Shown: positions 42,084-52,578, numbered from the stretch's first letter. The stretch is 58,716 nucleotides of DNA from Stentor coeruleus (GCA_001970955.1 MPUH01000386.1:1-58716), one strand, 5' to 3'. Notes: generated from the sequence alone by a model not told the origin. Numbers and translations: made by a program.

Positions 42084-43310
42084 TTAATCTAGTGGTATAG
42101 AGATAAGATCTTCTCTTAAGCGTTTGATTGTCCTCTCATATACTTCAGGGTCAACATCTTGGTCAATTTCAGAAGATTTCGAATCTCCAGGACTTTTTTG
42201 TTTATTCAAATATTGCCTTTGAAGGAATTTATTAACAGGAGCTTGTTGTTTAGGTATATGAGCAGGGGCAACATTTTTGTTTATTTTAGGAGCAAAAGTG
42301 CATTCTTCTAAACCTCTATTGCTATTTTGTTCACGTTCTTGTTTCAAACGATCCTCTCTAGTTTTCTGCCATTCTTGCAATCTTTTTACCCTATCATCAG
42401 AGTTTTCTTTTTTTTCATTATTTGCTGATGACAATTTCGGCTTGAAAGTGCATTCTGGGTCAACTTTAAGTCTATCAAAATCTTCTTTAGTTTTTTCTTT
42501 CTTTTCTTGTATTGTTTTACTTTGCTGATAAAGAGTTTCCCACCAGATTTTATTTTCAGAGTCATCTTTTTTAATGATTGAAGGAGTGAAAGTACATTCA
42601 GTATCTCCAAGGGTTTTTGGAGTTGGTTTTTGTAATAGACGTTCTTTAGCATCTCCAAGTTTTGCAGCAAGTTTTTGAGATCTTTCGCTTATTTCAGGTT
42701 TATGGCTATACTCTTCTACTGCAATATTTTTGTTTTGAGGCTTCATGTATCTACTTTCCACATTGGTTTTATTGATTTTAGGAATTGCCGAATTGGCTTC
42801 AGGCTCAATTTCCTTTTTCAAATTATCTTTTTTATCTTGATAGACTTTTTGATAATCGATTAGTCTTTCTACCACATCTCCTTCACGTTTTAAGTTTGCG
42901 GCAAGTTGGGTGATTAAAGGCATTGACTTTTGTTTAGCCTCGATTTTCATCTTGGCTTCTCGTTCGCTTGCTTCTTGTTTTCTTTTTTGTGCCTCCTGCA
43001 TTAGGCGGTCTTCAATTTTCCCTTCTCTTTTTGATTTGAAAATGAGTTGTTGAGATTTTCTGGATAATTGTGGGTTTTTCATTTGATCTAACTCTTCGTC
43101 TAGCTTTTCTTGACGTTTTTGCTCGATGGTTTTTTTGGTTTTTTCTTGGCTATTGAAGAGTCTGTCTGTTTTTTGGAAGGAACTTACTGATGTACTTTCA
43201 CCTAATGTTGAAGAACCTGGCCAGAGAATATTTTGACCTGCATACAGTTTTTCATCCTCGATAGCTTTGTCTATTTCGCTGAGCCATTGCTGAAGCTGCT
43301 TTCTTTCCAT
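42084..43310 (-). CDS. ECTF-repeat coiled-coil protein
   Basis: Single exon, 408 aa, TAA stop. Strongly charged (Lys/Glu/Gln) with helical segments. Three copies of an E-C-T-F-x-P-x-(I/L) motif occur at intervals of roughly 40-50 residues: TECTFTPSI, PECTFKPKL and EECTFAPKI, with a degenerate YSHKPEISERSQ before them. The spacers carry R-x-x-x-W/L helices. Such motifs occur in large protist cytoskeletal proteins (recollection), but I know no defined function. Its neighbours on both sides are cilium-type genes. Confidence 0.8.
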   Translation of the reverse strand: MERKQLQQWLSEIDKAIEDEKLYAGQNILWPGSSTLGESTSVSSFQKTDRLFNSQEKTKKTIEQKRQEKLDEELDQMKNPQLSRKSQQLIFKSKREGKIEDRLMQEAQKRKQEASEREAKMKIEAKQKSMPLITQLAANLKREGDVVERLIDYQKVYQDKKDNLKKEIEPEANSAIPKINKTNVESRYMKPQNKNIAVEEYSHKPEISERSQKLAAKLGDAKERLLQKPTPKTLGDTECTFTPSIIKKDDSENKIWWETLYQQSKTIQEKKEKTKEDFDRLKVDPECTFKPKLSSANNEKKENSDDRVKRLQEWQKTREDRLKQEREQNSNRGLEECTFAPKINKNVAPAHIPKQQAPVNKFLQRQYLNKQKSPGDSKSSEIDQDVDPEVYERTIKRLREDLISIPLD

Positions 43311-43507
43311 AATTTATTTGGAATATTTTATTTGATAGATGGATTTTATATAAATTTGTTATTTATAGAAAACTCAACTGAATTAGTTTATTATTACTAT
43401 GATAAAATATTGTGCATATCTTACATGTTGTATCAGTTCAGCTATAAAGCTACATATCTAAACTTATAATTTAAATCTATCTAGGCTTATGCATCATTGA
43501 AATAAAT

Positions 43508-44299
43508 ATGTCCGAAAGTATTCAAGAAAGATTGAGAAACCTTGAAGAAACAATCAGTAGACTTGAATATCAGCAGGACTCCTGTCGACCTCTTCTCAAA
43601 ATAGCCCGTGATTCTCAATCCTTAGTAAAAATCGAAGAAACGATTGCAAATTTCAGTAAGCAAAATTCTGACATAGATCACGAATATCAAGTAAACCAAC
43701 TTGCCTTAGTCGAAAACAATGATCGGCTAGAAAGGGCCAAAAATGATTCAAAAGTTTTAATCAAATCTGAAATGATTCGCAGGGAACAAGCTCTTAAAGA
43801 CCTAAACGAAAAACTCGGGACAATAGAAAAAACATTCAAAAGTATTGAAAGTGAAAATGCTTCAGCAGTTAAAGAAATCGATTTAAGACTTAAATCTGAA
43901 ATAACAACACTTGTTGATAGTCTTAAAAAAAAACTAAAAACTGATAGAGAGACAATCCAAGCTGCAGTTAAATCTTCAAAAGTAGAAATAGACAAAGATA
44001 TTAAAGAAATTAAAGAAAAACAAGTTAATGCTGAAAAGTCTATTGAAGCATTTGAGAAAAGACATTCAGGGATAATTGTTGCTCCTGGGAAAGTTAAAGA
44101 AAGAGCTAAGGAACAAGGAGATTTAAGATTAACATTGATAAGTGAAATTACTGGAAAGATTACTAAGGCTGTTGAGGATTGCAAGTCACAGTTTGATCAA
44201 AAGTTTAGGACACTGAATTTGAAATTTTCTCAGGAACTACAGAGGATTCAGGGTCAGATAGAGGAAATGAGAAAATGGAATGGAAATGGTAGTGCGTAA
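43508..44299 (+). CDS. Coiled-coil protein, possibly SF-assemblin-like
   Basis: Single exon, 263 aa, TAA stop. Almost entirely coiled coil from the first residues (ERLRNLEETISRLEYQQDS; IREKQ-type heptads) with a short break near residue 190 (HSGIIVAPGKV). Length, charge pattern and an internal repeat of 25-30 residues recall the SF-assemblin/striated-fibre proteins of basal-body rootlets, but the usual Ser-Pro head is missing. Treat the family as a guess; the coiled coil itself is certain. Confidence 0.75.
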   Translation: MSESIQERLRNLEETISRLEYQQDSCRPLLKIARDSQSLVKIEETIANFSKQNSDIDHEYQVNQLALVENNDRLERAKNDSKVLIKSEMIRREQALKDLNEKLGTIEKTFKSIESENASAVKEIDLRLKSEITTLVDSLKKKLKTDRETIQAAVKSSKVEIDKDIKEIKEKQVNAEKSIEAFEKRHSGIIVAPGKVKERAKEQGDLRLTLISEITGKITKAVEDCKSQFDQKFRTLNLKFSQELQRIQGQIEEMRKWNGNGSA

Positions 44300-44408
44300 T
44301 AGATAGTAAGGTAAATGTTATTCGAATATTAAGTTTATGAATGAAGGATATGAATTTTTAAGAATTAGTTATGCAATCAAATAACTTTTTTTAAATCTTA
44401 TCAATATT

Positions 44409-45302
44409 TTACTTATTAAATACTCTAGGTTTAGGTAAAACATCATAAGCTCCAGGGCCAGGAACCCAAGCTTTAGCCTTTCCTTCCACCTCCGAAAAGC
44501 GAATGATTTTATTATTCTTCCTTATGAGTTCTTGCATTTCTTTAGTAAAAGTGTTTTTTTCCGCATTTTTCGATATAGTATTATGTTCAGATGCTCCAAC
44601 ATATAAAGAAACCCCAGGTATGCCTTCCTTATTTTTAATCATTGTTTGTGTAAAATATATTTTTTTAGCTTTAGGTATCACAAACGATTGACTTGATCTT
44701 AAAATCTGAGTATCTAAAGCTTTTTCTATATTTTCATAGTTTTGACCTGGTCCTGGAAGATTTTTTTTAGGAGGACTTATATGATATGGTTTATGATACC
44801 AAGGATTAGAAAATTTCTTTTTCTTATTATCAATTGAATATTTCCAACATGATGGTACATCTTGACTTAAAGCTTCAGTATTATCTAAAAAACAACCTCT
44901 GTGCCCTTTTCTAAGTAAAAATTACCCAAACTTTCCTGATTCTGCTACAATGCTATTTTTTTTTGTCTTGTCTTCCTGAAAATACTGACCTGGTCCAGGA
45001 CTTGCAGGGCTTATTTTCATGATTTTTTGAGTCATAGTTTGTTTTTCAAGCTTACTAAAGTTCCCTGAGTTTTTAAACCAATTCCTCTTGAATTCATTTT
45101 CTAGGTTAATAGTCTTCCCAGGATCATTATCTGCATATTTTTTAGCCTCTTCTTCAAAAAAACATTTTCTAACTTCTTTTGTACTTGCTGCGTATTTGGT
45201 TAAGAATAAACAAGTTGGAGGAGGTCGATATTCATGTAAATGCCAAGTTTTTTTTATTTCTGGTAACATGCTAAATGACTTGGAGTGTTTATCGCTGTCC
45301 AT
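44409..45302 (-). CDS. SHIPPO/STPGR-repeat protein (one intron)
   Basis: Exons 45302-44926 and 44910-44409 on the minus strand with intron GTAATTTTTACTTAG; spliced length 292 aa, TAA stop. Three Pro-Gly-Pro repeats are seen: SPGPGQYFQ, LPGPGQNYEN (revealed only by joining the exons) and VPGPGAYDVLP. These are SHIPPO/STPGR motifs found in ODF3/CIMAP-type proteins, which bind along axonemal or cortical microtubules. Spacing of ~75-85 residues between repeats is longer than in animal ODF3. Confidence 0.85.
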
Positions 45303-45446
45303 GGAAATATTTTTATATCAAGTTAATAAGAAAATTGTTAAACAATAGTTTTTATATAAAATTTTGTACTTGTTTGTGGGTAAGATAAAAGGGGAAATAC
45401 AATAAGTTAAAGGAAAGTTGCTTTTATAAATTAAATTACAAAATCA

Positions 45447-46922
45447 ATGTCGAAAAAGCAGATATCTAAAAGTGTCAATACTAAAAGCAAACCCTTTATA
45501 CAAACTGAAGAATGGAACTCAAGGTTTTGGATAGGTAAAATCCAAGAATTTAAACCAAAATCTGCGGTTGCTTCAAGAATTGGTGATATTAAATCATTAA
45601 AAGGTCCTCAAAAACTGCCAAAGATTAAATCAGCTCATGCATTAGGTGTAGAACGTTCTCCAATAATAGAAGAATCATACACAATGAATAGCTATAAAGG
45701 AAGTACAGAAAGTAACTCTAAAACTGAATCACGGAATGGGATGTCTTATAACAATCGAAAAGAATCAAGTTTAGAGAGTAAACGTAATTCTAAGATTGCA
45801 CTTTCAAAGGATCTACGTAGACAAAGCCATCGCGACCCTGAAGAAATCCAAAAACTTGAGTTTGGAAAAACACAAAAGAATCCTAGTAAAACAGACCAAG
45901 AAGATAAAAAAAAGCCAGAAATCTCATTGGCAATAAACAAAAGGCCTAGTAAACGTCTAGAAATCAACCCTATGTTAATAGAAAAAAGCACATTAATTCC
46001 TTCAGATACATTTCTAAAAAGCTCAAGAGATAATCCTCGAAATTCATTCTTGAAATATTTGCCAAAATTATCTCAAATCTCAAATACTGGGAATTCTGGC
46101 TTTCCTGAGCAAGATGATCTTTACGATTCTTTTGAAATCAAAGAAATGAACTCAGAATCTGATGAAGATGATAAAGTTGAAATATTAGAACTAAAAAAAA
46201 TATCTGCAGAATTAGGTGATAATTTAATTGAAAATTATCTTATTGAACTATGTCCAGGACTTGCTATTAGTGCATGTAAAGAAATGGTTTCTGCAGCTTT
46301 AGTGCTTTTTTCTAGTTCAATATTAGACAAATACATAATCGAAATCCTCTCACAAATGATCCCAAAAATAGCTAAAGAAGTACATAGTGATTCAATAGTT
46401 ATTGAGTATATTGATTTAAGAGATAATATTGTTATAGATGTTTTTGAAGAAGAAATCAATAGGCTTATATATGATATATCCTCAACACAAATTGCAAATA
46501 TAATCATGGAAGATTATTCATGTGAATTACCTATTGAAGAAATTGTTATTGAATCAATAAATGAAGAAAAAGTTTGGAATAAAGAAATTGTGAATATTGT
46601 TGGGAATCATTTAGTAGATTGTTTAATTGAGGAGGAATGGGTTGAAATTCTTGCTGAAGATGAAATTAATAGCATTAGACTCGAACAAATATGGAGATAC
46701 TTCCCTGCTAATTTACAGAAAGATATTAATAAAGCACAAGCTCCTAAGATTATAGAAAGAATTGCAGATCATTTATACTTTGATATTTTGAATGAAATTG
46801 TTGGTGGAGTGTGGGTTGAAGGAATAGTCATGCATTGCTTGAATGGTGATGAAGATGAGATTTTAAATATTATATTGCCGACAATATCATTATCAAAGAA
46901 GAAAGTAATAAAAAAATTATAA
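45447..46922 (+). CDS. Unknown protein with acidic helical C-terminal half
   Basis: Single exon, 491 aa, TAA stop. Residues 1-240 are basic, Ser/Lys-rich and disordered. Residues ~250-490 are acidic and helical with alternating Ile/Glu segments (LIENYLIELCPGLAISACKEM; DYSCELPIEEIVIESINEEK; LVDCLIEEEWVEILAEDEI), suggesting a folded repeat-like domain. No recognised family. 144 bp divergent from the SHIPPO gene. Confidence 0.75.
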   Translation: MSKKQISKSVNTKSKPFIQTEEWNSRFWIGKIQEFKPKSAVASRIGDIKSLKGPQKLPKIKSAHALGVERSPIIEESYTMNSYKGSTESNSKTESRNGMSYNNRKESSLESKRNSKIALSKDLRRQSHRDPEEIQKLEFGKTQKNPSKTDQEDKKKPEISLAINKRPSKRLEINPMLIEKSTLIPSDTFLKSSRDNPRNSFLKYLPKLSQISNTGNSGFPEQDDLYDSFEIKEMNSESDEDDKVEILELKKISAELGDNLIENYLIELCPGLAISACKEMVSAALVLFSSSILDKYIIEILSQMIPKIAKEVHSDSIVIEYIDLRDNIVIDVFEEEINRLIYDISSTQIANIIMEDYSCELPIEEIVIESINEEKVWNKEIVNIVGNHLVDCLIEEEWVEILAEDEINSIRLEQIWRYFPANLQKDINKAQAPKIIERIADHLYFDILNEIVGGVWVEGIVMHCLNGDEDEILNIILPTISLSKKKVIKKL

Positions 46923-46947
46923 ATTAATATATAATTCAAGTAAAAAT

Positions 46948-48891
46948 TTAAGAGTTCGTTTGATTTAGAGCCTTAAATTTTCTAAACGAAGTTTTGCGTA
47001 CACGGAAAATAGCTGTGCTATTGAGTCCTGAACTAAGTTTTTTAGTTGATGTTGATCGAGCTAGAGATGAAGGAGCACAAGTAGGTGGAGTTTTTGGGAA
47101 AACTTTAATAATCGGAGGATTGATATGCTTGGTTTTTTTCTTTATCTTAATTTTGCTGCTAAAAAGTTTAAAATGCAACTTTTTATCGTCGTTTTCTGAA
47201 CCAGCTGAGTCGCTTTCACTTAATGCAGAACTATCTTCAGGTAACACATTATCTAAACATTCTGGGTTAACAGCTTCAATAGCTTGTCCAAGATCAAAAT
47301 CTGAATTCTGTGGAACATCAATAATTCCTTTATAAATCACTTCTACCGCTTTTTGAAGTTTCGAAGCTGTACGAAAAAAAGAAAATATATGACACAATTC
47401 AGCTCCGATTTCATATAACTTATAATCATCAAATACTTCACTTGAACTGTTTCCCAAAAAAGAACTCTCAAGTGTATAGCTTGCAAGTACTGAAAATTCT
47501 TTAAACACAACAACCCGAGCTGTAGTTTCTTTAATTTTTTCAATACGAAAACTACAGTTCCTATATTCAAACCAAGGATTTCTTTTTCCAAGCATTAAAG
47601 GAATGAGTCTTAAATATATATTTTCTTTTTGTTCTATTAAACTTACACCTTTAGTCTTACAAGCATACATAAATGTCCCTTTTTTGCTTGAATGCCCATG
47701 AATATCACAATAAAAAAACAAAGAATTATGTTGTTTTAAAGACCCTATAAGTTCTTTTGCATGGAAAATTGTTGGATGGAGGATATGATTTGGTTCTTTC
47801 CATCTTCTATTAAGATCAACTCCAAGAAGTGAACAACGATAATTACCATAAACAACTCCATCTGGATTAAGCATTGGGATAATTTTAAAGACAAAAGCTT
47901 TTCGTAAAGATCTCGCATTATGAGAATTACAAAGAAGATAATCAATTGCCCCTTTGATAATATAAGATGAATTACTTTCCCCTGGATGAACACGAGATGT
48001 TAAAACTATTGCTTTTTTTTGTTTTTGGGTATGTGATCTAGTTAAACCAAGAACATAATTTTCATATGTGTCGATGTTTTCGGTTATTGTTAAGACAGGA
48101 CATTCATTACCTGCTAAAGTTTTGCATAGTGTTGAGATTTTTAAGTAGTTTGAATAAAATGGGTTCAATGACAAATCATTTAAATATTCTATTAAATCAG
48201 TATATGTATATGGGTAGCAATGTGAAAAGTAAACTTTATCATTAGCATATTCAAAAGTATAAGTAAAAGTTAGTGTATAATAAAATGCAGGCACACCTTG
48301 AACTAAATATTTTCTAGGGATGTTATTTTGATAATATGAAACATTTTCACCAGCTCTATGCCAATTAACTCCAGTTTTATTTAAAAGCTCTATAGATTTA
48401 GTCAATGGTAATAGTCCTTGACTATATAGTGAATTTGGTTTCATTAAGTTCAAAATATTAAACTTTACTGTATGTCCTTCTTTATAGTTCAAAACAGAAA
48501 AATAATACCATTGGGTATAACCTTGTGTTTCTATATCATATTCTAACATTAAGTTGTATTCATCTTCGTTTATTTTAATAGCTTGCCATAAATTGCCTGA
48601 TTCGAATTTGCTGTCAAATTTTAATGTGTTCATTGTTGGTGATACCAAAGTGTATTCACGTGGCAAGTACTTTTGCGGGGTATATTGTAGCATATTCGCA
48701 TACTGATATCGATCTGTTTATTATTTACCGAAAGGATCGCATTTTTCTATATCTTTTTTGATTTCAGGGGTTAAAACAACCTTAGGAATTTTTGTGCATG
48801 TTTCATTTTCGCAAGGATTTCTTGCTCGAGAATCATAAATAAGAAACCCTCCATGGATTTGCCTATAAAAAGCAGTACGATTATCTTCCAT
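46948..48891 (-). CDS. Cytosolic carboxypeptidase, tubulin deglutamylase (one intron)
   Basis: Exons 48891-48729 and 48713-46948 with intron GTAAATAATAAACAG; 642 aa, TAA stop. The extra first exon adds 54 residues (MEDNRTAFYRQIHGGF) and continues in frame into DRYQYANMLQYTPQ. The CCP N-domain (FDSKFESGNLWQAI, YTQWYYFSV) is followed by the M14 zinc carboxypeptidase domain: RVHPGES (zinc His and Glu, near residue 300), NPDGVVYGNYRCSLLGVDLNRRW, YCDIHGHSSKKGTFMYAC (zinc His) and YTLESSFLG (catalytic Glu). CCP/AGBL enzymes trim polyglutamate or tail residues from tubulin; the start resembles AGBL2/3. The C-tail of ~130 residues is disordered and basic. Confidence 0.95.
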
Positions 48892-49261
48892 TCTATGTTT
48901 ACTTCAATTTTTATTGATTTAGCATAACATTTTTGTTTTCAATAAGATGTAAGGAATACTAAGTAATGCCTTAGATGAAAAGTTTTATATATGAAATACT
49001 ATGAAAAATTGGAGAAAACGTAAAATTAAATGATTGAAAATTTACAATAAAGATGCTTCAAATGTTAAGAAGATACAAAATTGTTAGAGAAAAGTATTAT
49101 AAAGATAGAAATTGTAATAGAGTTATATTTCTCACAAACAGAACCTTGCTTTTTAATATAAAAAGCATGCAAATTGTATTATTCTTAATGTATTAATGGT
49201 ATAATTAAAATATTATTATGACCAAGTATTATCTTAGCAGATTTAGGTTATTTGCAGAATT
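48892..49261. other. Intergenic region
   Basis: Upstream of the carboxypeptidase. AT-rich; no gene seen before the transposase relic. Confidence 0.45.
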
Positions 49262-49631
49262 AAAAGAGAAAATCCGTTAGAGTGTTTTATTGGGATTATA
49301 AATGATAGATTGCAAGATACTCTTGTCAAGGTCATAAAAGAAGAATAAAGTCAAAAATTATAATTTCAAGTGATGATTGTAAGGATTATAAAATTTTTAT
49401 TGATTTATTGCAATAATATGATTCTGAGTCACATTAGATGTTAAACACTCCAAAAAGTTTTTAATGAAAAATCCAGAAGCTCATACTCAAAGCATGAAAA
49501 ACTTCTGGGCTGCTTAAAAGATATTAATAAATAATTTTAGGAAAATAAGAGGAAATGCCAAAGAATATTTTGTGAAATCATGTATAGAAAAATGCGCTCT
49601 CTATGAAATCTTTGAAGAATTTGCTAATTAA
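49262..49631 (+). pseudogene. Decayed IS1595/Merlin-like DDE transposase fragment
   Basis: Conceptual reading across at least two frameshifts and internal stops gives, in order: ECFIGIINDRLQDTLVKVIKEE (49280-49345), IIISSDDCKDYKIFIDLL (49357 on), YDSESH, DVKHSKKFLMKNPEAHTQSM and KNFW, then ILINNFRKIRG...YEIFEEFAN ending at TAA 49629-49631. This order matches the IS1595/ISXO2 (eukaryotic Merlin) catalytic core: tLl-iik, I-x-SD-x-x-x-x-Y, VNHSxxF, AHTQxIExxW. The last acidic residue of the triad (E in HTQxIE) is Lys here, and stops occur at TAA 49346, inside the Y-rich part and after FWAA. No ORF remains. I see no terminal inverted repeats or target duplication. Confidence 0.6.
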
Positions 49632-50152
49632 TTTTTTGTCAAAGATTAAGGATTAATACTTTTATTACTGTATCAAATGATGATCATTTTAGAAATTCAT
49701 TGCAAATTAACTATCATTTCAATTAAGTTAGATTATGATTTTCAGACTATATAATCATTTAGCGCATAATTACAAAATGATATTTTTAATTATACAATTA
49801 AAACTATAAATACAAATCTTTATAATAAAATATACAAACTTGCTTTTGATACTAAAAAATATTAATTTTTAGCTTTGAAAACCGTTTGTGCCTTTTAAGT
49901 AATTGCTATTATCATCTAATATTTATTAAGTTATAATATCTACACATCTACAATGATTATTAATAAACTAGTCAAAAACTCAGATCTGTTTATTTCTGAT
50001 AAATAATGTTTAATAAACAAATAATAATCAAAATAGTAAAAAAGCTGTTTCATTCAATCAAAAATGAAACCAACTTTACTACAAGATACTCATATTGATT
50101 TATAATAATTGATTATAATACATCAGTTTTTCTCTAATGGAAAGCTTATAAA
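49632..50152. other. Intergenic region
   Basis: AT-rich upstream region of the next gene; nothing recognised. Confidence 0.45.
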
Positions 50153-51325
50153 ATGGAATTAAAAAAATATTCTGAGTTTTTGGCTTGCTTATCAAATAAC
50201 AAAGTAAAGGTCCCATTATTAGAAACTTATGTATTTATTGATGACTTATGCAGAAAAGTATTTTTCAACGATCGGCAATACACTGTGGATTTCCAAATAA
50301 CACGTATTGGAAAAGTTAATTCAATTCTCTTAAAGATTTTAAAAGAGCATACCACAGTAGAAAGTATTTCTGATAAAATTCTTTGTTATGTCATAAGTAG
50401 TAAAGGCAGGTATTCTTTTTCTGCTAAAGGTATAAAAGAAATCCTTGATGGCTCTAAAAAACTCAGCCATGTATCATTAGTACAGAAACTAAAACCAAAC
50501 ATTTCAAACGACTCCTCATTTTACTCAATGGAACTCACCTTAGAAGGGTTCAAATACAAAGCTGAATTCGTTGAATGTATTTTAGGAGAATATAAGGAAA
50601 GTTATAACTTAAGCCTTGGTAGTCAAGCTCGTGAAATTGCTCTTTTACTTCTACCAATACTAGAAAAATCTCAAAAAGCAATTATAGAAAGTATAGTTTT
50701 CGAGTTTTCAAAGGACCAAGAGGAAAAACTCTGGCTACGGTTTATCAAAATTTTAAAATCCATAAACGAAACTCGTTCCCGTTTGTCAAAAATCGAAAGT
50801 TATGTTATAGAAAAACAAGCCACATCTTTAGAAAACGCTGATGATTTTGGGGTAATAAACTCTCCACGCATTAGAAATTCTATTGTGATAAAAAAATCAA
50901 AAAGCACTATTCAAGGGAGGATTTTTAGGGCCAATACGTTTGCAGAACTCCCAAAAATTAATAGAAACGAGTTTACACAAAAACCCCAGCCTTGTGAAGA
51001 ATTAAATGATAAAACTGAAGATGAAGATGAAGATGAAAATTCTCAATCCTCAATTGAAGATGAAGAAGAGTCGAATTTCTTAGAAATTCTAGCTCGAGAA
51101 AGGGTTAAACAGAAGCAAATTGATTTGGGGAAACCAGGAAGAATAACTCCTGATAACGAAATTTTGTTGAGAGAAATGAAGTCTTTAAGAAGATCATTAG
51201 ATGCTGTGAAATTTCCTAGTTTGAAAGCTCAGGTTATTAGTCCAAGAAATACTATGCAAGTAGCATCTTCTAATGTGAAATTGGCCCCGATATTAAGACG
51301 TTTTAATTCGAGATTTTATTATTAA
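50153..51325 (+). CDS. Unknown protein with acidic linker
   Basis: Single exon, 390 aa, TAA stop. Residues 1-230 look folded (alternating beta and helix: KVFFNDRQYTVDFQITRIG; FYSMELTLEGFKYKAEFVEC; helical LLLLPILEKSQKAIIESIVF). Residues 285-310 are an acidic run of Asp/Glu/Ser. The tail is basic. The positioning of a beta-sandwich followed by a coiled region reminds me of nothing specific, so no function is proposed. Confidence 0.75.
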   Translation: MELKKYSEFLACLSNNKVKVPLLETYVFIDDLCRKVFFNDRQYTVDFQITRIGKVNSILLKILKEHTTVESISDKILCYVISSKGRYSFSAKGIKEILDGSKKLSHVSLVQKLKPNISNDSSFYSMELTLEGFKYKAEFVECILGEYKESYNLSLGSQAREIALLLLPILEKSQKAIIESIVFEFSKDQEEKLWLRFIKILKSINETRSRLSKIESYVIEKQATSLENADDFGVINSPRIRNSIVIKKSKSTIQGRIFRANTFAELPKINRNEFTQKPQPCEELNDKTEDEDEDENSQSSIEDEEESNFLEILARERVKQKQIDLGKPGRITPDNEILLREMKSLRRSLDAVKFPSLKAQVISPRNTMQVASSNVKLAPILRRFNSRFYY

Positions 51326-52245
51326 TTGAATATCAGCTAAGATTCTAGTTAAAAATCATGAAAAAGATATAAACGAATATATATTTTATAAGTAAAACAT
51401 GTTTTAAATTATTATAGTAAATAAATTGATTAATCATATACTGCATATACAATTTTAAATATAATCTGATCATAAAACCTTTCTTGATACTTAGCTTAAA
51501 AACAAATTACATATAATTACCTATTTTTATATAAAAATAAAATGCATAAGCAATCTGAAATTCTAATGATTTATAAAAAAAACTAAAAATTTTAACCAAA
51601 AAGTAGCATCTACAAGTCAGAATCTATTTTCCCCAGCATAACTAAATCATTTAAATATATATTTCACTACTTAAAAAATCTATTTTCAATAATAAACTAA
51701 TCTTAATATTACTCCATACTTACATTATTGACAGTTTTTCTAAATCCTATAGGCAAAAATTCCAAGAACTCTTTATCCCTTATCCTTCTTCTAAGCTATT
51801 AACATCAAAAAAAGTGTATTTCTTACTAAAGTCTTATTTTTAATTTCCACTAGTTTAAAAATCTTCTAAAATTTTCCCTATTCTTCATTGTAAAGTTATT
51901 TTCTAACAAAAATCTTCAAAGTATTTTTTATACCCCAACTAAGTTTCTTTAACATACTCAAACTTCCTAGAATCCACAACTTGAATATAACCCTTCCTCT
52001 AAAATTACACAACAAATTCTCGTAACGAATATCAAAAAAAAAGAATACAAACAGAAGGTTTCTATAAGTACTTTACAATCCTAATCTTTAAAACAAAAGA
52101 GTCTTTCAATACACAAAAAAAATAACATTTGGATGTATGGGAGAAGTTTTTGACTAGAGATACATTGGGAGAAATAAAAGATAAAAGGGTATAATCTAAG
52201 ATAAAAAGGTTGCATTCACACTTAAAGTGATGTTGTTTAGTTAAT
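51326..52245. other. Convergent intergenic region
   Basis: About 0.9 kb, AT-rich, with a C-rich stretch at about 51720-52020 and a short G-rich stretch at 52130-52200. No gene seen. Confidence 0.45.
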
Positions 52246-52578
52246 TTACTCATCATGCTCATGTTTTACTATGCTCTCAGCCTGATCAATAAACTTAGCA
52301 AGCCATACATCTTTTAAAGTAAGTCCTCCAGCACTATGAGTAGTAAGCCTGACATCAACTCTTTTAAAGACGTTTGTCCACTCAGGGTGGTGATTATGCT
52401 GTTCGGCTACTTTGGCTATGAGTTTCATAAACTCCCAAGCCTCTTTGAAATCTTTAAAGGTGAAATGCTTATGCACTGATTTATTTTCAACGAAATTCCA
52501 TGTAGGAAGTGTTGATTTAGCCAGTGTACATTCGGTTGTGTTAAGTAAAGTTGAGTGAAGCCTTAGAGCAGCTTTCAT
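52246..52578 (-). CDS. Pterin-4a-carbinolamine dehydratase
   Basis: Single exon, 110 aa, normal family length, TAA stop. The PCD/DCoH signature is clear: W-x-F (PTWNFVE), FTFKDFKEAWEFMKLIAKVAEQHNHHPEW with the catalytic histidines in HNHHPEW, then NVFKRVDVRLTTHSAGGLTLKDVWLAKFID. It dehydrates 4a-hydroxytetrahydrobiopterin during aromatic amino-acid hydroxylation. The N-terminus is short and has no obvious targeting signal. C-terminal HEHDE is extra. Confidence 0.95.
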   Translation of the reverse strand: MKAALRLHSTLLNTTECTLAKSTLPTWNFVENKSVHKHFTFKDFKEAWEFMKLIAKVAEQHNHHPEWTNVFKRVDVRLTTHSAGGLTLKDVWLAKFIDQAESIVKHEHDE

